DNA of 64,000 nt from Pollenia angustigena (taxonomy: Eukaryota > Arthropoda > Insecta > Diptera > Polleniidae), in assembly GCA_930367215.1 (NCBI GenBank), contig OV884059.1:7030945-7094944 (forward strand), in the 5' to 3' direction. How positions within the stretch are numbered: the stretch's first letter is position 1; every line of letters starts with the position of its first letter. This document shows positions 22,467-33,380 of the stretch, in pieces. A program made the translations under genes and the position numbers. Under the pieces are notes generated by a model. The model made no database searches, was not told the DNA's origin, and saw only the letters and a program-made list of their open reading frames with translations.

Positions 22467-24335
22467 GCCTTCCTTGACCTTTCCATTATTAATTCCTAAT
22501 TCCTTTTTATTGTCTTATTTGTATGCAAAATACAACAATACATTTTTCAAGATCCAATACATCGATATATTTTTACGGTGTTGTTGTTTAATTTGCTGCT
22601 TGTTAAAAAAGAAAAACACAAAATTTATTTCTTATAAAATTTCATTCCAATCATTTTTCATTATTTCAATTTAACATCATAAATCAGTCATAAACCCGAA
22701 AACGTGAAAGATCTTTCTATGAAAAAGAATTTAGAAAAAAACACCTTTAAACAAAAGAAAAAAAACAACAACAACAAGAATAACCAAAATAAACAAATAA
22801 ATACAGTTAGATTATGGTAAATACACCATGCAAACTTTATGTTCTATTGTATAAATGAGTGTTTGTGAGAAAGATAGTGATGAAGTGGTGAGTCGAAAAA
22901 CAATGAATCCGGGAAATCACGAGTATGTAAAGCATATTTTAGGAGTACATGTGTGTGTGTGTATTACTTTGTATTTGAATGACTAACAAAGTGCTTTGAA
23001 CTGTGTAGACAGACAAAAGAATAATGTTGTCGTTTTAGTTGAGAACATGATAATGAGGATGATTCATTTTACATTTTCTCTATTAAATTGTTTTGTTTTA
23101 TTTTTTACATAGAGATAGAAACAAAAGCAAAGGCAATAATACAGAGACAGAGTGAAAGGGCTTTTTAAGAGGATACGGATATAAAAGTATGCAAAAAGAG
23201 TGTCTTAAAATGTTTTTGTGTACGTGTTTTTCATGTTAACAAAGTTTTAATGTTTTGTCGGTTTGTCGTATAAATAATCTTGACAAATTTTTGGGAAATT
23301 TTAAATGATATTAAGGATTAAGGTTTCACCGCATTATCTGCTATATACGTTTTTTTTTTAAGTATTCTCGTAGGTTTTAATGTTTTTGTTAAAAATATAT
23401 GGCTGTATTTAAGAACACAGGTGGTTTTGAAGGAAATAAAAAGCACCTAAAAATCAATAAATAAAGGAAAATTAATTGTTTAGAAGCAAAATTAAAAAAT
23501 CAAAAGAAAATACTTGGGTTGTTGAAGGAAGGCGGATTATCAGGTCATATGGTTATGCTGTTATAGTAACAGCAACAAAATATATTTAAAAAAAAAATGA
23601 TATAAGTGCATTTTGTTATTGCTAATATAACTAAATAACCATATAATCTGATAACCATCCTTTCAACTATTTTTTTTATAATCTCTCGTTTGCTCAAAAA
23701 TAAATTTAAAATGTAAAGAACCTTAAGCCATAGATGTTGGGTATTTTTTAAGCTGCATGAGTACTTATCCAAATTTTGATATTTTAATTAGGCTAAAGTT
23801 CATTAAATTTCATTTTCATTAAAATATTTTTATGAAGAAAGGAATTTTACAACATGAAATTAATTAAAATTTATTAATAATTTTTTTTCTTGAATAAGCA
23901 TTTACAGAATCGTTTGAAAGCCTATTTCTAATTTTTATCAAGAAGATTTTAATGATGAAACACGTTTCCTTTCTACGGATGTTTGTCTTTAAAGCCAAAG
24001 GAACATTTATATAACCTCTAGATACTTTCAGTATTCTTAGCACTTCTTTCAAAATTTGTAATTCCTTTTTTTAAAATTATTTTCTTTGAATCGAATAAGT
24101 GTTTCTTTATTAATAGCTTTTGTCATTATTTCATACGGAATCTAATCCGAAAAATCTTTTATGCATATGCTCTGCATATAAAATCATTAAATTTTTTGAA
24201 GCAAGTGGGTACAACATTTTTTCGTTTCTACAAAATAAATCTGGGTCTTTAAACAAATTAAATATTCTGTGCATTCTTAATCTTCTTCTTTCGAAATTTC
24301 AGATCATTAAGCATTGCCTTACTTATCAGATATTC
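22467..24335. other. AT-rich spacer
   Basis: No gene recognised. Contains GTGTGTGTGTGT near 22950 and some A runs. ORFs at 22474-22674, 23545-23772, 23864-24052 and 24120-24449 lack domains; the last runs into the Harbinger terminus. Confidence 0.4.
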
Positions 24336-25473
24336 ACCCTTATTCCATTTGGCGTCGGCAATAACAACGGCAATCTTAAGGCAACAGCAATTCTTATCAA
24401 AGAAAACATCAGTTCTATATTAAATTGGTATTTTGTAAGAGTATCATGACGCCGTTGACTTTTTATCGATAATGTTAATAAAATACAGCACACATCTTTA
24501 ATATTAAAATCAGCTGATTCATTTTGTTAACTGTTTTTTTATAAAAAAAAATTCTGTGCTGTTTGTGCAAAATTTTAAGTTAAAAAAAAATTTGTTTGTA
24601 AAAAAATAATGTTTAAATAAACATTTTCTATATTATATTAAATTTTCCCAAGTGCCAATGGATTTTTTTTAAACTTTTAAAGATTTGAAAGTCATTTTCG
24701 GCGGAATAAACCTTCTTTTAAACATGTGTTGGAAATAATAGAAGAGCCTCATTTAACAAAGGGAACGTTTGTTCCAAAACAACATATTTGCAGCAACATT
24801 GCGTTTTTTGGTCCAGCTCAGCGTTGGAAATTATTTAAACTTTGGACTGTTCCAGCCACTAGCTTAAAAATCTTGTCTGAGACTCTAGAAGTCATGGAGA
24901 GAGAACTTTGTCCACAATGGATAAACTAAAGTTGCATTTCTTTGAAAAGCAGCCTTTCCAGGTTTAATTGGCTGTGTGGACGGAACCCACATCAAAATGT
25001 TAGCTCCAAAAATAAAAAACAAGACCACCATCTCTACTTTAATCGCAAGGGATATTTCATTTATTAAGAGACCCTGCAAAATCCTCTGGCTAGTGATGGA
25101 TTTTTTACAAGCTCTTCCACTAGCTTCTCGCACTGGCACTTAGTAGTTATTTTAATTTTTTCAATTATTTCCACAAAAAATATATTAAAACACAACACAA
25201 ATATAGAAAAATATCAAAGCCGCCGTAGAAATCTAAATTGCAGCCAACCATAACGTAAAATTTTTTAAACACAACACATGACAACACTAAAAATGCCGAC
25301 GACAAAATCAAAGGCAATTAAAGGCAACAGCAACGCCAATTATTCTTAGAAAATACCAAACATATGTTAACAGTCATCGATATATGGCAATATTGCCAAC
25401 GGGAATACGAATTTGAAACAAAACATAAAAAACGGCGGTGTTTACTGTTGAAGACGCCAAATAGAATAAGGGT
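24336..25473 (+). mobile_element. Degenerate PIF/Harbinger transposon
   Basis: Terminal inverted repeats: left ACCCTTATTCCATTTGGCGT then CGGCAATAAC; right, read in reverse, ACCCTTATTCTATTTGGCGT then CTTCAACAGT. The 1.14 kb between them carries remnants of a Harbinger transposase (24726-25142). Subterminal GGCAACAGCAA segments occur at both sides. The 3-bp target duplication typical of the family is not evident, so the ends may be a base or two off or mutated. Confidence 0.7.
24726..25142 (+). pseudogene. PIF/Harbinger transposase (DDE_4-type) remnant
   Basis: The first open segment (24726-24929) reads EEPHLTKGTFVP, ICSNIAFFG, then ERELCPQWI. These match the region before the catalytic domain in PIF/Harbinger transposases (family pattern: L..PHL, FFA.G, S..TV, LCP.WI). 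After a frame change, 24955-25142 reads FPGLIGCVDGTHIKMLAP, the hallmark GCVDGTHI motif containing the first catalytic Asp. A further frameshift is implied because FNRKGY (normally followed by a hydrophobic strand) is in another frame. The second Asp, the Glu region and the MADF partner gene are missing, so this cannot be active. It lies inside matching inverted repeats. The minus-strand ORF at 24885-25139 is its shadow. Confidence 0.75.
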
Positions 25474-25840
25474 TATTAATTGACATCCCTTTGGCGTTTG
25501 GCAAAAATGTCTTTAATCAGGACCTGTAGTTTTTCGTTATGTTAAATTGAAAACTATTTTTTCTAAGAGGTGATGATACTAGCGGCACCACACAAAAGAG
25601 AAAAAAAAATTAATAAAAGCCAATCAAATACTCAAAATGCGTTTTTTGACTTATCCCCTTTAGCCCTAACGGCTTAGAGCTATTTCATGGCAAAACTAAT
25701 TTAAAGTTTTACATATCAGCAGTAAAGTTGTTATAAGTAAATAAAAACAATCGCGGCAATTCCCGCACAAATTTCCCGGCATTTTTTCCCGAAAAATGTG
25801 TGGGATCCCGGGATAAGAAATCCCGTATAAAAAACACTAG
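25474..25840. other. Spacer
   Basis: Nothing recognised. A GC-rich GGGATCCCGGGA-type palindromic patch is at about 25800-25815. Confidence 0.35.
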
Positions 25841-26730
25841 CTATACCCTTTCCACCTGTGTAAAATTAAAGGCAGTCGTGGTTTTTTGCTCGTTTATCAG
25901 GCATTTTTTGGCTGAATTTTAACAGCATTCATACACGGAGTATATGCGAAATAAATATACAACAACCTTGTCCTTATAATTTTTGTGGTCTTCAGAAACC
26001 CCATTTCAACATACACGCGGACAGACGGACATCGTTAAATCACCTTTGCTTCTCATATGGACCGGGAATAGACATACTTTACAGGTTCTACGATCAACAT
26101 TGTAGAAATTACAGCAAATGACATTTTGACAAAACATCTTAAGTCGAGATCATGCTTATGTGTCCATGTAAATATGGATTTATCTATGTTTATAAACTTC
26201 ATGAAAATCGGCTTGAAAGTTTGTGAGAGGCAGAAATTGCCCCCTGCCTCCCCTTATGGTCCTATTTTTTAAAAACTGTATAGCTAATGTGTCCCTATAG
26301 ATATGGATCTATCTATGTTTTAAATTTCATTTAAATCGGTTTGAGAGGCAGAAATTGCCCCTATCTCCCCTCGTGGTCCGATTTTTTTTTTAAATTTATA
26401 CATTTTGTGTCCATATAGACACGGTTCTATCTATGTTCTAAATTTTATTTAAATCGGTTTGATAGTTTCTGAGAGGAAGAAATTTCCCCCTATTTTCCCT
26501 CGTGGTACTACGATTCGTCCCATTTTCTATAGGCTTGGTCCTTGGGCCAATAGGAACCTATGACCCAAATTTCATCAAATTACCTCCATAATTGCGACCT
26601 GTACTTTGCGCACAAGGTTACATGGACAGCCAGCCAGCCAGCCGGACGGACATCGTTAGTTCGGTATACTTTTGGTGGGTCTAGGACCACTATTTTAAAG
26701 CGTAACACACATCAGCACATCTCCACTAAC
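25841..26730 (-). repeat. Dispersed repeat family A, long inverted copy with internal tandem
   Basis: Begins CTATACCCTTTCCACC, then GGCAGTCGTGGTTTTTTGCT, GTGGTCTTCAGAAACCCCAT and CGGACAGACGGACATCGTTA. From 26150 to 26500 there are three tandem units of about 120 bp, each with TGTGTCC, GATCTATCTATGTT, AAATCGGTTTGA and GAGGCAGAAATTGCCCC. It ends with GCGCACAAGGTTACATGGAC, CAGCCAGCCAGCC and GTAACACACATCAGCACA. The latter end is shared with 50340-50390 and, inverted, with 63460-63600. Confidence 0.65.
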
Positions 26731-28160
26731 GTAAGAAAACATGTTTTTTTAATCAAAATTTTTATGATTAACAACATATTTTTCAACTTTTTAAATTTGA
26801 CTTAAATTTTTTTGTCAAAATGCCACAAATATGAAGTCCTAATAAATAAAACCTTAATTTTTTGTAAAACAAAATGCAATAAATAGTTCTGTGGTAATAT
26901 AAAAGATTAGCTTAAGTCAATATAAGACAAATTAAAGCAGAAAAGGTATAAAAGCTTTTATATTTGCTAAATTTCTTTTAAAATTTACTTTTTTGGTTGT
27001 TCTATTGAAGTTGTGACTAATACGATTATATAAAAATTTAAAGCATAAAATCTCTTTGAACAAAATTTCAACAATACTGAGGGTACCTCGAATCAACAAT
27101 ATTTTACATACGCTACTTTTCCATATTGGCACAGCACTGAAAGCAGTTATTTGCTTTTAATTATCTTATTTATATATTTTCTTTTATCTAAATATTTACT
27201 ATGTAAAATTACAATTACAAACTTATTTTAGAATTAACTAAAAAAAACCCTTTTGATTTATTAATTAACAATTTTCATATTTCAATTTCTTTTAGTAGTC
27301 ATTTTCACTTGGCTGACTTCGGCTTTTCAAAAAGCACTTGAATTCACACATTTAAAACAAACACCTCAGTTGACCTACTTTTCTAAAACAGAGTATACAA
27401 AAATCACTTAATTTCTATATTTACGATTATAAATATCACTTGATAAATCACTCTGTACGAATGGTTACACTCTTATTATTAAGAGTACAAGAAATAAATG
27501 TTTGCTTGAGGGGTGGTACAAGGAGAAGGAGAAGGCATTAAATCGCATTAAAATTTAGGCCGTATGAAACCTGAGCTGGCATTCGTATGCGTTATTTGTG
27601 CTCTGAGGCGTATTAGTGTTGAAATATTAAGTAGACGTTAAAGTGTATTTAAGTGGTAACACTTTCAGTTTAATATTTAACACTACGTATAATAAAGTAT
27701 ACTCGTTTGTAATTCATACAACTACCATAGTCAATACTACTATTACTACTACTACTACTACAACCACCACTAGAGGTAATCAAATATCCTTTAACCTTAA
27801 TGAGATAAAAACCATTATCAATAAACAATTTATTTGCAAAAAGTTTGTAGGAGCGTTTGAGTAGAGTAGAGTGCAAATCGATATGCTGCTTTACATACTT
27901 AATAACAAAATGTCTCAGTTTAGAGTTTGGAAAGAAGTCTAAAAGAAATTACCACAACTGAAAATCCAATTTTACAATGTTCTTGAAAGACAAGACAACA
28001 GGATGTTAGACAAACAACCAGAGAAGCAAAGAAGTAAAGAAAGACACGTAGTTTAATCATTTGAATATTAGACTGGTGCTTTAAAATCTAAACAAAAGAT
28101 GGTGCATACTTTCGAGAAGGGAAAAAATCTAAAGTAGATTTTTAATATTGTTTCCAAATA
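26731..28160. other. AT-rich spacer with an ACT microsatellite
   Basis: No gene recognised. (ACT)n trinucleotides at 27734-27770 produce the Thr and Ser runs of the ORFs at 27643-27876. The ORF at 26932-27132 has no domain. Confidence 0.4.
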
Positions 28161-28278
28161 ACCCTCATATTCATAAACATACTTTTGATTTATAAAAGGT
28201 TTTCTAAATTAATTTCCTTTGAAAATTTGTTCAATAAACCTTTAATAAATCAAAATTTGTTTTTATGAATATAGCGGT
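28161..28278. mobile_element. MITE of the TATTCATAA family
   Basis: Left end ACCCTCATATTCATAAACAT then ACTTTTGATTTATAAAAGG. Right end, in reverse, ACCGCTATATTCATAAAAAC then AAATTTTGATTTATTAAAGG. Strong, long inverted similarity over about 50 bp per arm, hence a near-complete hairpin of 118 bp. Confidence 0.7.
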
Positions 28279-28378
28279 AATTTTTTTGTTTATAGATACA
28301 TTTTGTGATTTCTAGAAACTTTGAAAATGTTCTTTTAATGTAGTACCTTTAAAAAAATTTAAACATCGATCATAAATT

Positions 28379-29061
28379 TACAGTGAGCCAAAAAAAATTT
28401 GTACACATGTTAAAGTAAAGTTAAAGAAAACACAGAGATTAAATGAAAAACCATATTATAACTTTTATTTCGCATTAATTAAATTTTAAGGTCAATATTT
28501 TAATTAAAATAAAACTTCTTTTTCATTTTGCATATTTTAACGTTAAAAAAAACAACAAAAACATAAATATGCTAAAACTCATAAACAAAAAAATAGTTGT
28601 ACAGGACAAAAAACTTGGGAGGATGAAGCAGCACTTTTTTTGTGTTATAAAGCAACCATTCCCTTACGAAAACGGCCGAATGCTTTGGATCATTATCTTG
28701 CATTAAAACAAAATCATTCCCTAAACCCATTTTTTGGGCGGATTATGGCAAATTATTTTTCAGGATATTTAAATAATCTATTTTATTCATGATTCCCTCG
28801 ATATACACAAGGTTAACTAACATTGCCGCCACCGTGCTTAACAATATGAAACATATTTCGTAAATTAAGTGCTTCCCCTTACTTTCTCCATACAGATTTA
28901 CGTGCATCACTACCAAATATGTATTTGGAACTGATTGATGTACGTAAATCTGTCTGCACTTGGATTCGTAGATTAAGTGCTTCCCCTTCCTTATGGTTTA
29001 CTTTAATCTCTGTGTTTTATTTTAATTTAACAAGTGTACAGGTTTTTTTTTGCTCACTGTA
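28379..29061 (-). mobile_element. Degenerate Tc1-family transposon with TA duplication
   Basis: Left end CAGTGAGCCAAAAAAAATTT then GTACACATGTTAAAGT; right end, in reverse, CAGTGAGCAAAAAAAAACCT then GTACACTTGTTAAA. The arms keep pairing to AAAACACAGAGATTAAA, giving inverted repeats of about 65 bp. TA flanks both sides (28379-28380, 29060-29061). The CAGTGAGC start and TA target are typical of Tc1-like elements. The 679-bp body contains a deleted transposase on the minus strand. Confidence 0.8.
28610..28990 (-). pseudogene. Tc1-like transposase remnant
   Basis: On the minus strand, in scattered frames: IFGSDARKSVWRK and GEALNLRNMFHIVKHGGG (about 28930-28820), then YIEGIMNKIDYLNIL and KMGLGNDFVLMQDNDPKHSA (about 28805-28670), then REWLLYNTKKVLLHPP. 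FGSDGR...W followed by VKHGGG, IDYLNIL and QDNDPKHSA is the classical order in Tc1/Tc3 transposases, and the D of QDNDPKH is the second catalytic residue. The N-terminal DNA-binding domain, the first catalytic Asp and the C-terminal SPDLNPIE block are absent, and one internal stop and at least one frameshift are seen. A short direct duplication (AAGTGCTTCCCCTT at about 28868 and 28976) also marks damage. Confidence 0.75.
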
Positions 29062-29305
29062 TATTTTTTTTATATTAAAACTGAAGTGACCTCAACCTCG
29101 ATAAATTATGTAAGAAGAAATCTAATTTTTTAAAAAAAAAAAGGTCAAAAACACTTAAATAAAGTTACTAAAGATTCAATAAATAATTATTGAAAACAAA
29201 TTTCAATCACACCTAATTCTTTTTTTTTAATATGTGCCAGCTTAATATTTGCTTATTCTCTGTCTATGCAATATCTTCCAAAACTCTTAAGCAAACATAC
29301 GTATG

Positions 29306-29402
<97 letters not shown>

Positions 29403-29410
29403 CATATATT
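29306..29410. repeat. (TA)n microsatellite
   Basis: About 100 bp of alternating TA with one GTATATATAC interruption. It produces the Ile-Tyr repeats of the two ORFs at 29232-29480. Confidence 0.95.
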
Positions 29411-29766
29411 GTATCTCAATCTACAGCAAAATACTGTAGTAAACGTTTGTGGAGATTTCGTCTTACAAGCTAGCAAATAGAGCTATTTAAGAAAAACATC
29501 AGGGTAAGATAAGTTTTGCAAACGACAACTACATAAGAACAATTGAGAAAAGCAATTTTTAAAGGAAACTTATTATAGTCTATTTGTTCAATACCCTTTA
29601 CACTAGTCTCGAATTGATTAAAGGTTTAATATATTTTAATATATTTTCATTGGTAAATTTCTAGCTCAGTCTACTTTGTACCATCAAGAATGTTTTAATC
29701 TATAGTTAAAACATGAGTTCAGCACATAACTCAAGTTTCTAGACAAGTGTCTTTCTTTGTACTCTC

Positions 29767-30241
29767 TACACGCAGAGAAAAAACATGTTTAAATATAGTC
29801 ACCTCCCACAAAACTATTTTTAGGGCAAATTTTAAACATATTATGTTCAACTAAACCAAACTATTGTCACCGACAACTATTCTTCCATCAAGAGGCCACA
29901 ACCATATTATGGTTGCCTTCCATCATATAATGGTTAAAAATGACTGAAATATGTTTAACACTTATAATAGCATGGTTGGTTTTCAGCCATAGCATGTTGC
30001 TCTTGGGAAAGAGGAAAATACTATTGTTAATTTAAAAAGAAATTATTGCCATATTTAACCACAACCTGCTTAGAGGTAACCATAATATGGTTGTGGCTTC
30101 GTGATAGGGGACTAATTGAACCATAATATGGTTGTCGGTGACAATAATATGGTTAAATTAAACAAAATATGTTTTAAATGTTCTTTAAAAATAGTATTGT
30201 TGGAGGTGACCATATTTAAACTAGTTTTTTCTCTGCGTGTA
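29767..30241. mobile_element. TA-flanked MITE with CACGCAGAGAAAAAAC ends, copy 1
   Basis: A 471-bp element with ends CACGCAGAGAAAAAACATGT (left) and, in reverse, CACGCAGAGAAAAAACTAGT (right), followed by TTTAAATATRGTCACCTCC on both arms. TA flanks at 29767-29768 and 30240-30241. The interior is dominated by AACCATAATATGGTTGTGG-like palindromic segments, so the whole element can fold back. A second, longer copy is at 57505-58492. Confidence 0.8.
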
Positions 30242-31095
30242 TAGTATACAGTCCGTTTACCAAACCAGGGGTTCTCACCGTCTGTTGCTTTGCAGACCCC
30301 CTAAGACTTGATTCTATTCATATTCAAGTAATTTATAAATTGTTGGTCTATTCTAAGGTCAAGTAAAAAGCTAACCGCCTTATTAATAGAAAATACAACA
30401 GGTTTATTAAGGGTTTATTAAAAAAAAAATTCATACAAGATCCCTTTCATAAACCTTTTTAAAACCAGTTTTATTTTTTATATATAAGGCCGTTAGTCCC
30501 TATTCTTATCTCTAGTCTCCAGTCAAGACTACTCTTGTCTTTTTTTTTCTTGCTTTTTTATGGACGTACTGACCCTACAATTTCTTTTACAATTCATTCC
30601 GCCACTACTGCAGCATTTCATCAGAGTTATTTGTGTTGTGGAATTTCACCTACTCATAATTCAGGTTACGAAAGCTTAAATTCTCCATCCTACAACAGAT
30701 TTTTTCCTTTATAACTTCTCTTGGGAGCAATGAGTTGAAACAATACCTTTCCCTCTTACTCTATTCATACTAGCAATTCTTATTTCTTTCCTTGTGCCAT
30801 TGAGACTTTGTATTTCACTTAAATTAGCTCTTCTCAATGGGTTCTTTGGTCGTCCTTGGTGTCTATTGCCGTAAGGGTATCAATTTAGTGCTTGCCTGGC
30901 TGTGCTGATTTTTTGCTAGCACAGTGCCGGCCCTAAACAACTCCATTTCTTCCTAGAAATTCACTTGCATATTAATCTGCTCGTCTCCATTGCTTATGGC
31001 TACAGGCCAAAATAGGTTTCGTTCGCCAAATTTAATAATTTTATTAAACCGCCATATTTGTGTTGAAATTCTTAACCATTGTCCTTGCAGCGCGT
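30242..31095. other. Spacer, not recognised
   Basis: Locally GC-richer with pyrimidine-rich stretches (30530-31080). No reading frame, RNA or repeat identity was found. Confidence 0.35.
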
Positions 31096-32050
31096 AGGAT
31101 GCTCAAAGATGGGTCAAATGTATGACCAACCCCACTTTATTTTTCATCTCAATCATTTATTTCTAACTTACCTACCCACTTTCTTCATTTCTTAAGGGGG
31201 CTCCCATACAATTTTCAATGCAGACTAGAATTATATTGTCGAAAATGCCAAAGAGTTGCCCCTAGGGGAATTAAATGTATGAACCGCCTTAATTGGCTTT
31301 TTGTCCCCAATATGTTCTCAAACCATGCTTGCGCTTAAGGGGACTCCCATACAAATATTGCGGTTAAATGAAATTCTTACTTTTGGCTCCTACAGTGCCT
31401 AGGACGCCCCTAGATGGATCGAATGTATGACCAACCACACTTTATTTTTCATCTCAATCATTTATTTCTAACATACCTACCTCCCAGTAAAAAATGTGCT
31501 CCAAAAGGAGCAGGTTTTGTGTATGAATTCATACCACAAATCGCTTCAAACCTGCTGATGGGATGCCTGATTTTTGTATGGGGTGTTCCCGGTTTGGAGG
31601 ACTATTTTCTGCTGACAATAAGCGCTTCTTTTAACATGCAAACAAAGCACTCCTGAAGTGCTTTTTAGGGGCTTACTTTATTAACATATTCATTAATGTT
31701 TGGCTTTTACTTTTGTTTCAATGCCTTTTTCAGATCATTTTCGCAGATTTTTATTTTTTTTTCGGTTTGCAACCTTCTTCGTTGTGAGCACTAAAATAGC
31801 AGCTTTTTAGTATATTTTATTCTATATAATTTACTGCTTTATAAAAGCTCTTTAATTGAAGCGCTCGATTATGTGCTTTTTCTCTTAAGTGCTTCAAAAA
31901 ACCCAAATTTTTTTTACTGGGCTGCTATCTCCATTCCTGAAGGGAGCCTCAATTAGTTTTTTGTTTTTAAAATTTTTTCGAGATAAACTTACCTTTAATC
32001 ACCATTTCTTTGGGGGGCTCCCATACAAGTACTGCGTTTTATAAAATTCT
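31096..32050. repeat. Tandem duplication of about 300 bp interrupted by a MITE
   Basis: GAATGTATGACCAACCACAC then TTTATTTTTCATCTCAATCA occurs at about 31112 and 31420. AAGGGGACTCCCATACAA-like segments occur near 31195, 31338 and 32012, each followed by a TTGCG/AAATTCTTA-type segment. The copies represent two to three units, the last split by the element at 31483-31921. Confidence 0.6.
31483..31921. mobile_element. MITE with CCCAGTAAAAAA ends
   Basis: Left end CCCAGTAAAAAATGTGCTCC; right end, in reverse, CCCAGTAAAAAAAATTTGGG. Interior contains GTGCTTCAAAA/GTGCTCCAAAAG and repeats of AAGTGCTTTTT. Length 439 bp. It is inserted in the tandem duplication around it. No clean target duplication was seen. 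The terminus looks hAT-like but this is only inference. Confidence 0.6.
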
Positions 32051-32480
32051 TAAATATAGTCTGCAATAGTCTCTAGTCTCAGCTCTAGCCTAGTCTCGTG
32101 TCTAGTCTCTTTTCTAGGGTCTAGTCTCTGGTCTAGTGCCTCATCGAGTCTCTAGTCTAATCTCTTGTTAAGTCTCTAGTCTAATCTCTAGTCTAATCTC
32201 TAGTCTAGTCGCTAGTCTAGTCTCTAGTCTAATCTCTAGTCTATTCTCTAGTCTAGTCTCTAGTCTAATCTCTAGTCTTGTCTCTAGTCTCTAGTATAAT
32301 CTCTAGTCTAGTCTCTAGTCTAGTCTTTAGTCTAGTCTCTAGTCTAGTCTCTAGTCTAATCTGTAGTCTTGTCTCTAGTCTAGTCTCTAGTCTAGCAACT
32401 AGTATAGTCTCTAACTTAGTATCTAGTCTAGTTTCTAGTCTAGTCTCCAGTTTAGTCGATCCATTGTCTAATATCTAGTG
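32050..32480. repeat. AGTCTCTAGTCT satellite
   Basis: About 35 copies of a 10-12 bp unit (consensus CTAGTCTAGTCT / CTAGTCTCTAGT). It is translated as the SLVSSLVSS repeat in the ORF at 32278-32478, which is not a gene. More decayed relatives are found elsewhere in the window. Confidence 0.9.
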
Positions 32481-33200
32481 CAGCTATAATACTCTATGCA
32501 AACTTAATCCAGTGCACATTTAAGCTAACCCTTTCATCTAGCGTCTTGTCAAAAAAGTTAGAAATCTTGTTATCTTCAGTCCAGTCTTCAAACAGATTGC
32601 ATGTTTTATTGTCTACCTAGTGATTTAGTCTAGTTTTGAGTATAATTTCTATTTAAGACTCGATCCTTGTTTCCAATGTAGTTTAATTCTCAATTTTTGC
32701 TTTATTCTAGTCGTTCAGCTTAAGTCCGTACAGAAGATTTTATCTAGTCTGAAATTTGATCTAGATCATTGTCTACTCTTAAATTTGTGTGGCAGTTCAA
32801 CCGCTAGCGTGGTCAATATTCTGGAATCTGAACTAGTTGAAAATCTAATAAATAGTGTCATCTTATGAATCTGCTTAGTTATTTATTGTAAATGAAAATC
32901 CAGAAAGTATAAAGGGAGCATGTTTTAATTCGACTTTAATTTTTTATTTGTTTTTTAGTTTTTTCTTAAATGTTAGTTTCGACAAGCCTAATTAATATTC
33001 ATCTTGTAATCGTTTTCTTCATTTGCTTAAGTTCAAGTACAGACAAAACCACTTGTTCTGGTATAAATTAAAACAAAACGAGTACAATACAACAAAGGCA
33101 ATTACGTAGAACAATAACAACGATTATTTAATACAAAAACAAACCACAAAAACAATATTATTAGAATAATCCTGCTTAATAAAACAAACAACAAATGTAA
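32481..33200. other. Spacer with decayed AGTCT motifs
   Basis: Scattered TCTAGTCT remnants to about 32780. Otherwise nothing recognised. Confidence 0.4.
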
Positions 33201-33380
33201 AAGAAGAATACAAAGCACAAGGGAATTCGCCGAAGAGACCGGCCAACACAAACATGGCGTAAGCAAATTAATAGCGAGGCTAGAAAAATGCATAACAGAT
33301 GGAGTGAAGTAAAAACTATTGCGATGAACAGATCTGAATGGAAGAAGTTTGTTGAGGCCCTATGCTCCTTATTGGATTGA
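33201..33380 (+). pseudogene. LINE (RTE-like) C-terminal fragment
   Basis: A 59-codon open frame ending in TGA at 33378. It reads KGIRRRDRPTQTWRKQI, then RWSEVKTIA, then NRSEWKKFVEALCS. The pattern RxRDRPxxTWR ... W.E...IA.NR..W...V.ALC is that of the extreme C-terminus of RTE-type and related non-LTR retrotransposon polymerases (family knowledge). The frame is closed upstream by a stop at about 33198, and no reverse transcriptase motifs are found upstream, so this is a 5'-truncated copy, as is usual for LINEs. The minus-strand ORF at 33102-33293 is its shadow. Confidence 0.6.

Noticed and set aside
24120..24449. 109-residue ORF before the Harbinger remnant
   Set aside because: Runs across the element's left terminal repeat; reading is not similar to Harbinger proteins.
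29232..29480. ORFs with long Ile-Tyr runs on both strands
   Set aside because: Produced by the TA microsatellite.
32278..32478. ORF with SLVSSLVSS repeats
   Set aside because: Direct translation of the AGTCTCTAGTCT satellite; no independent coding sign.
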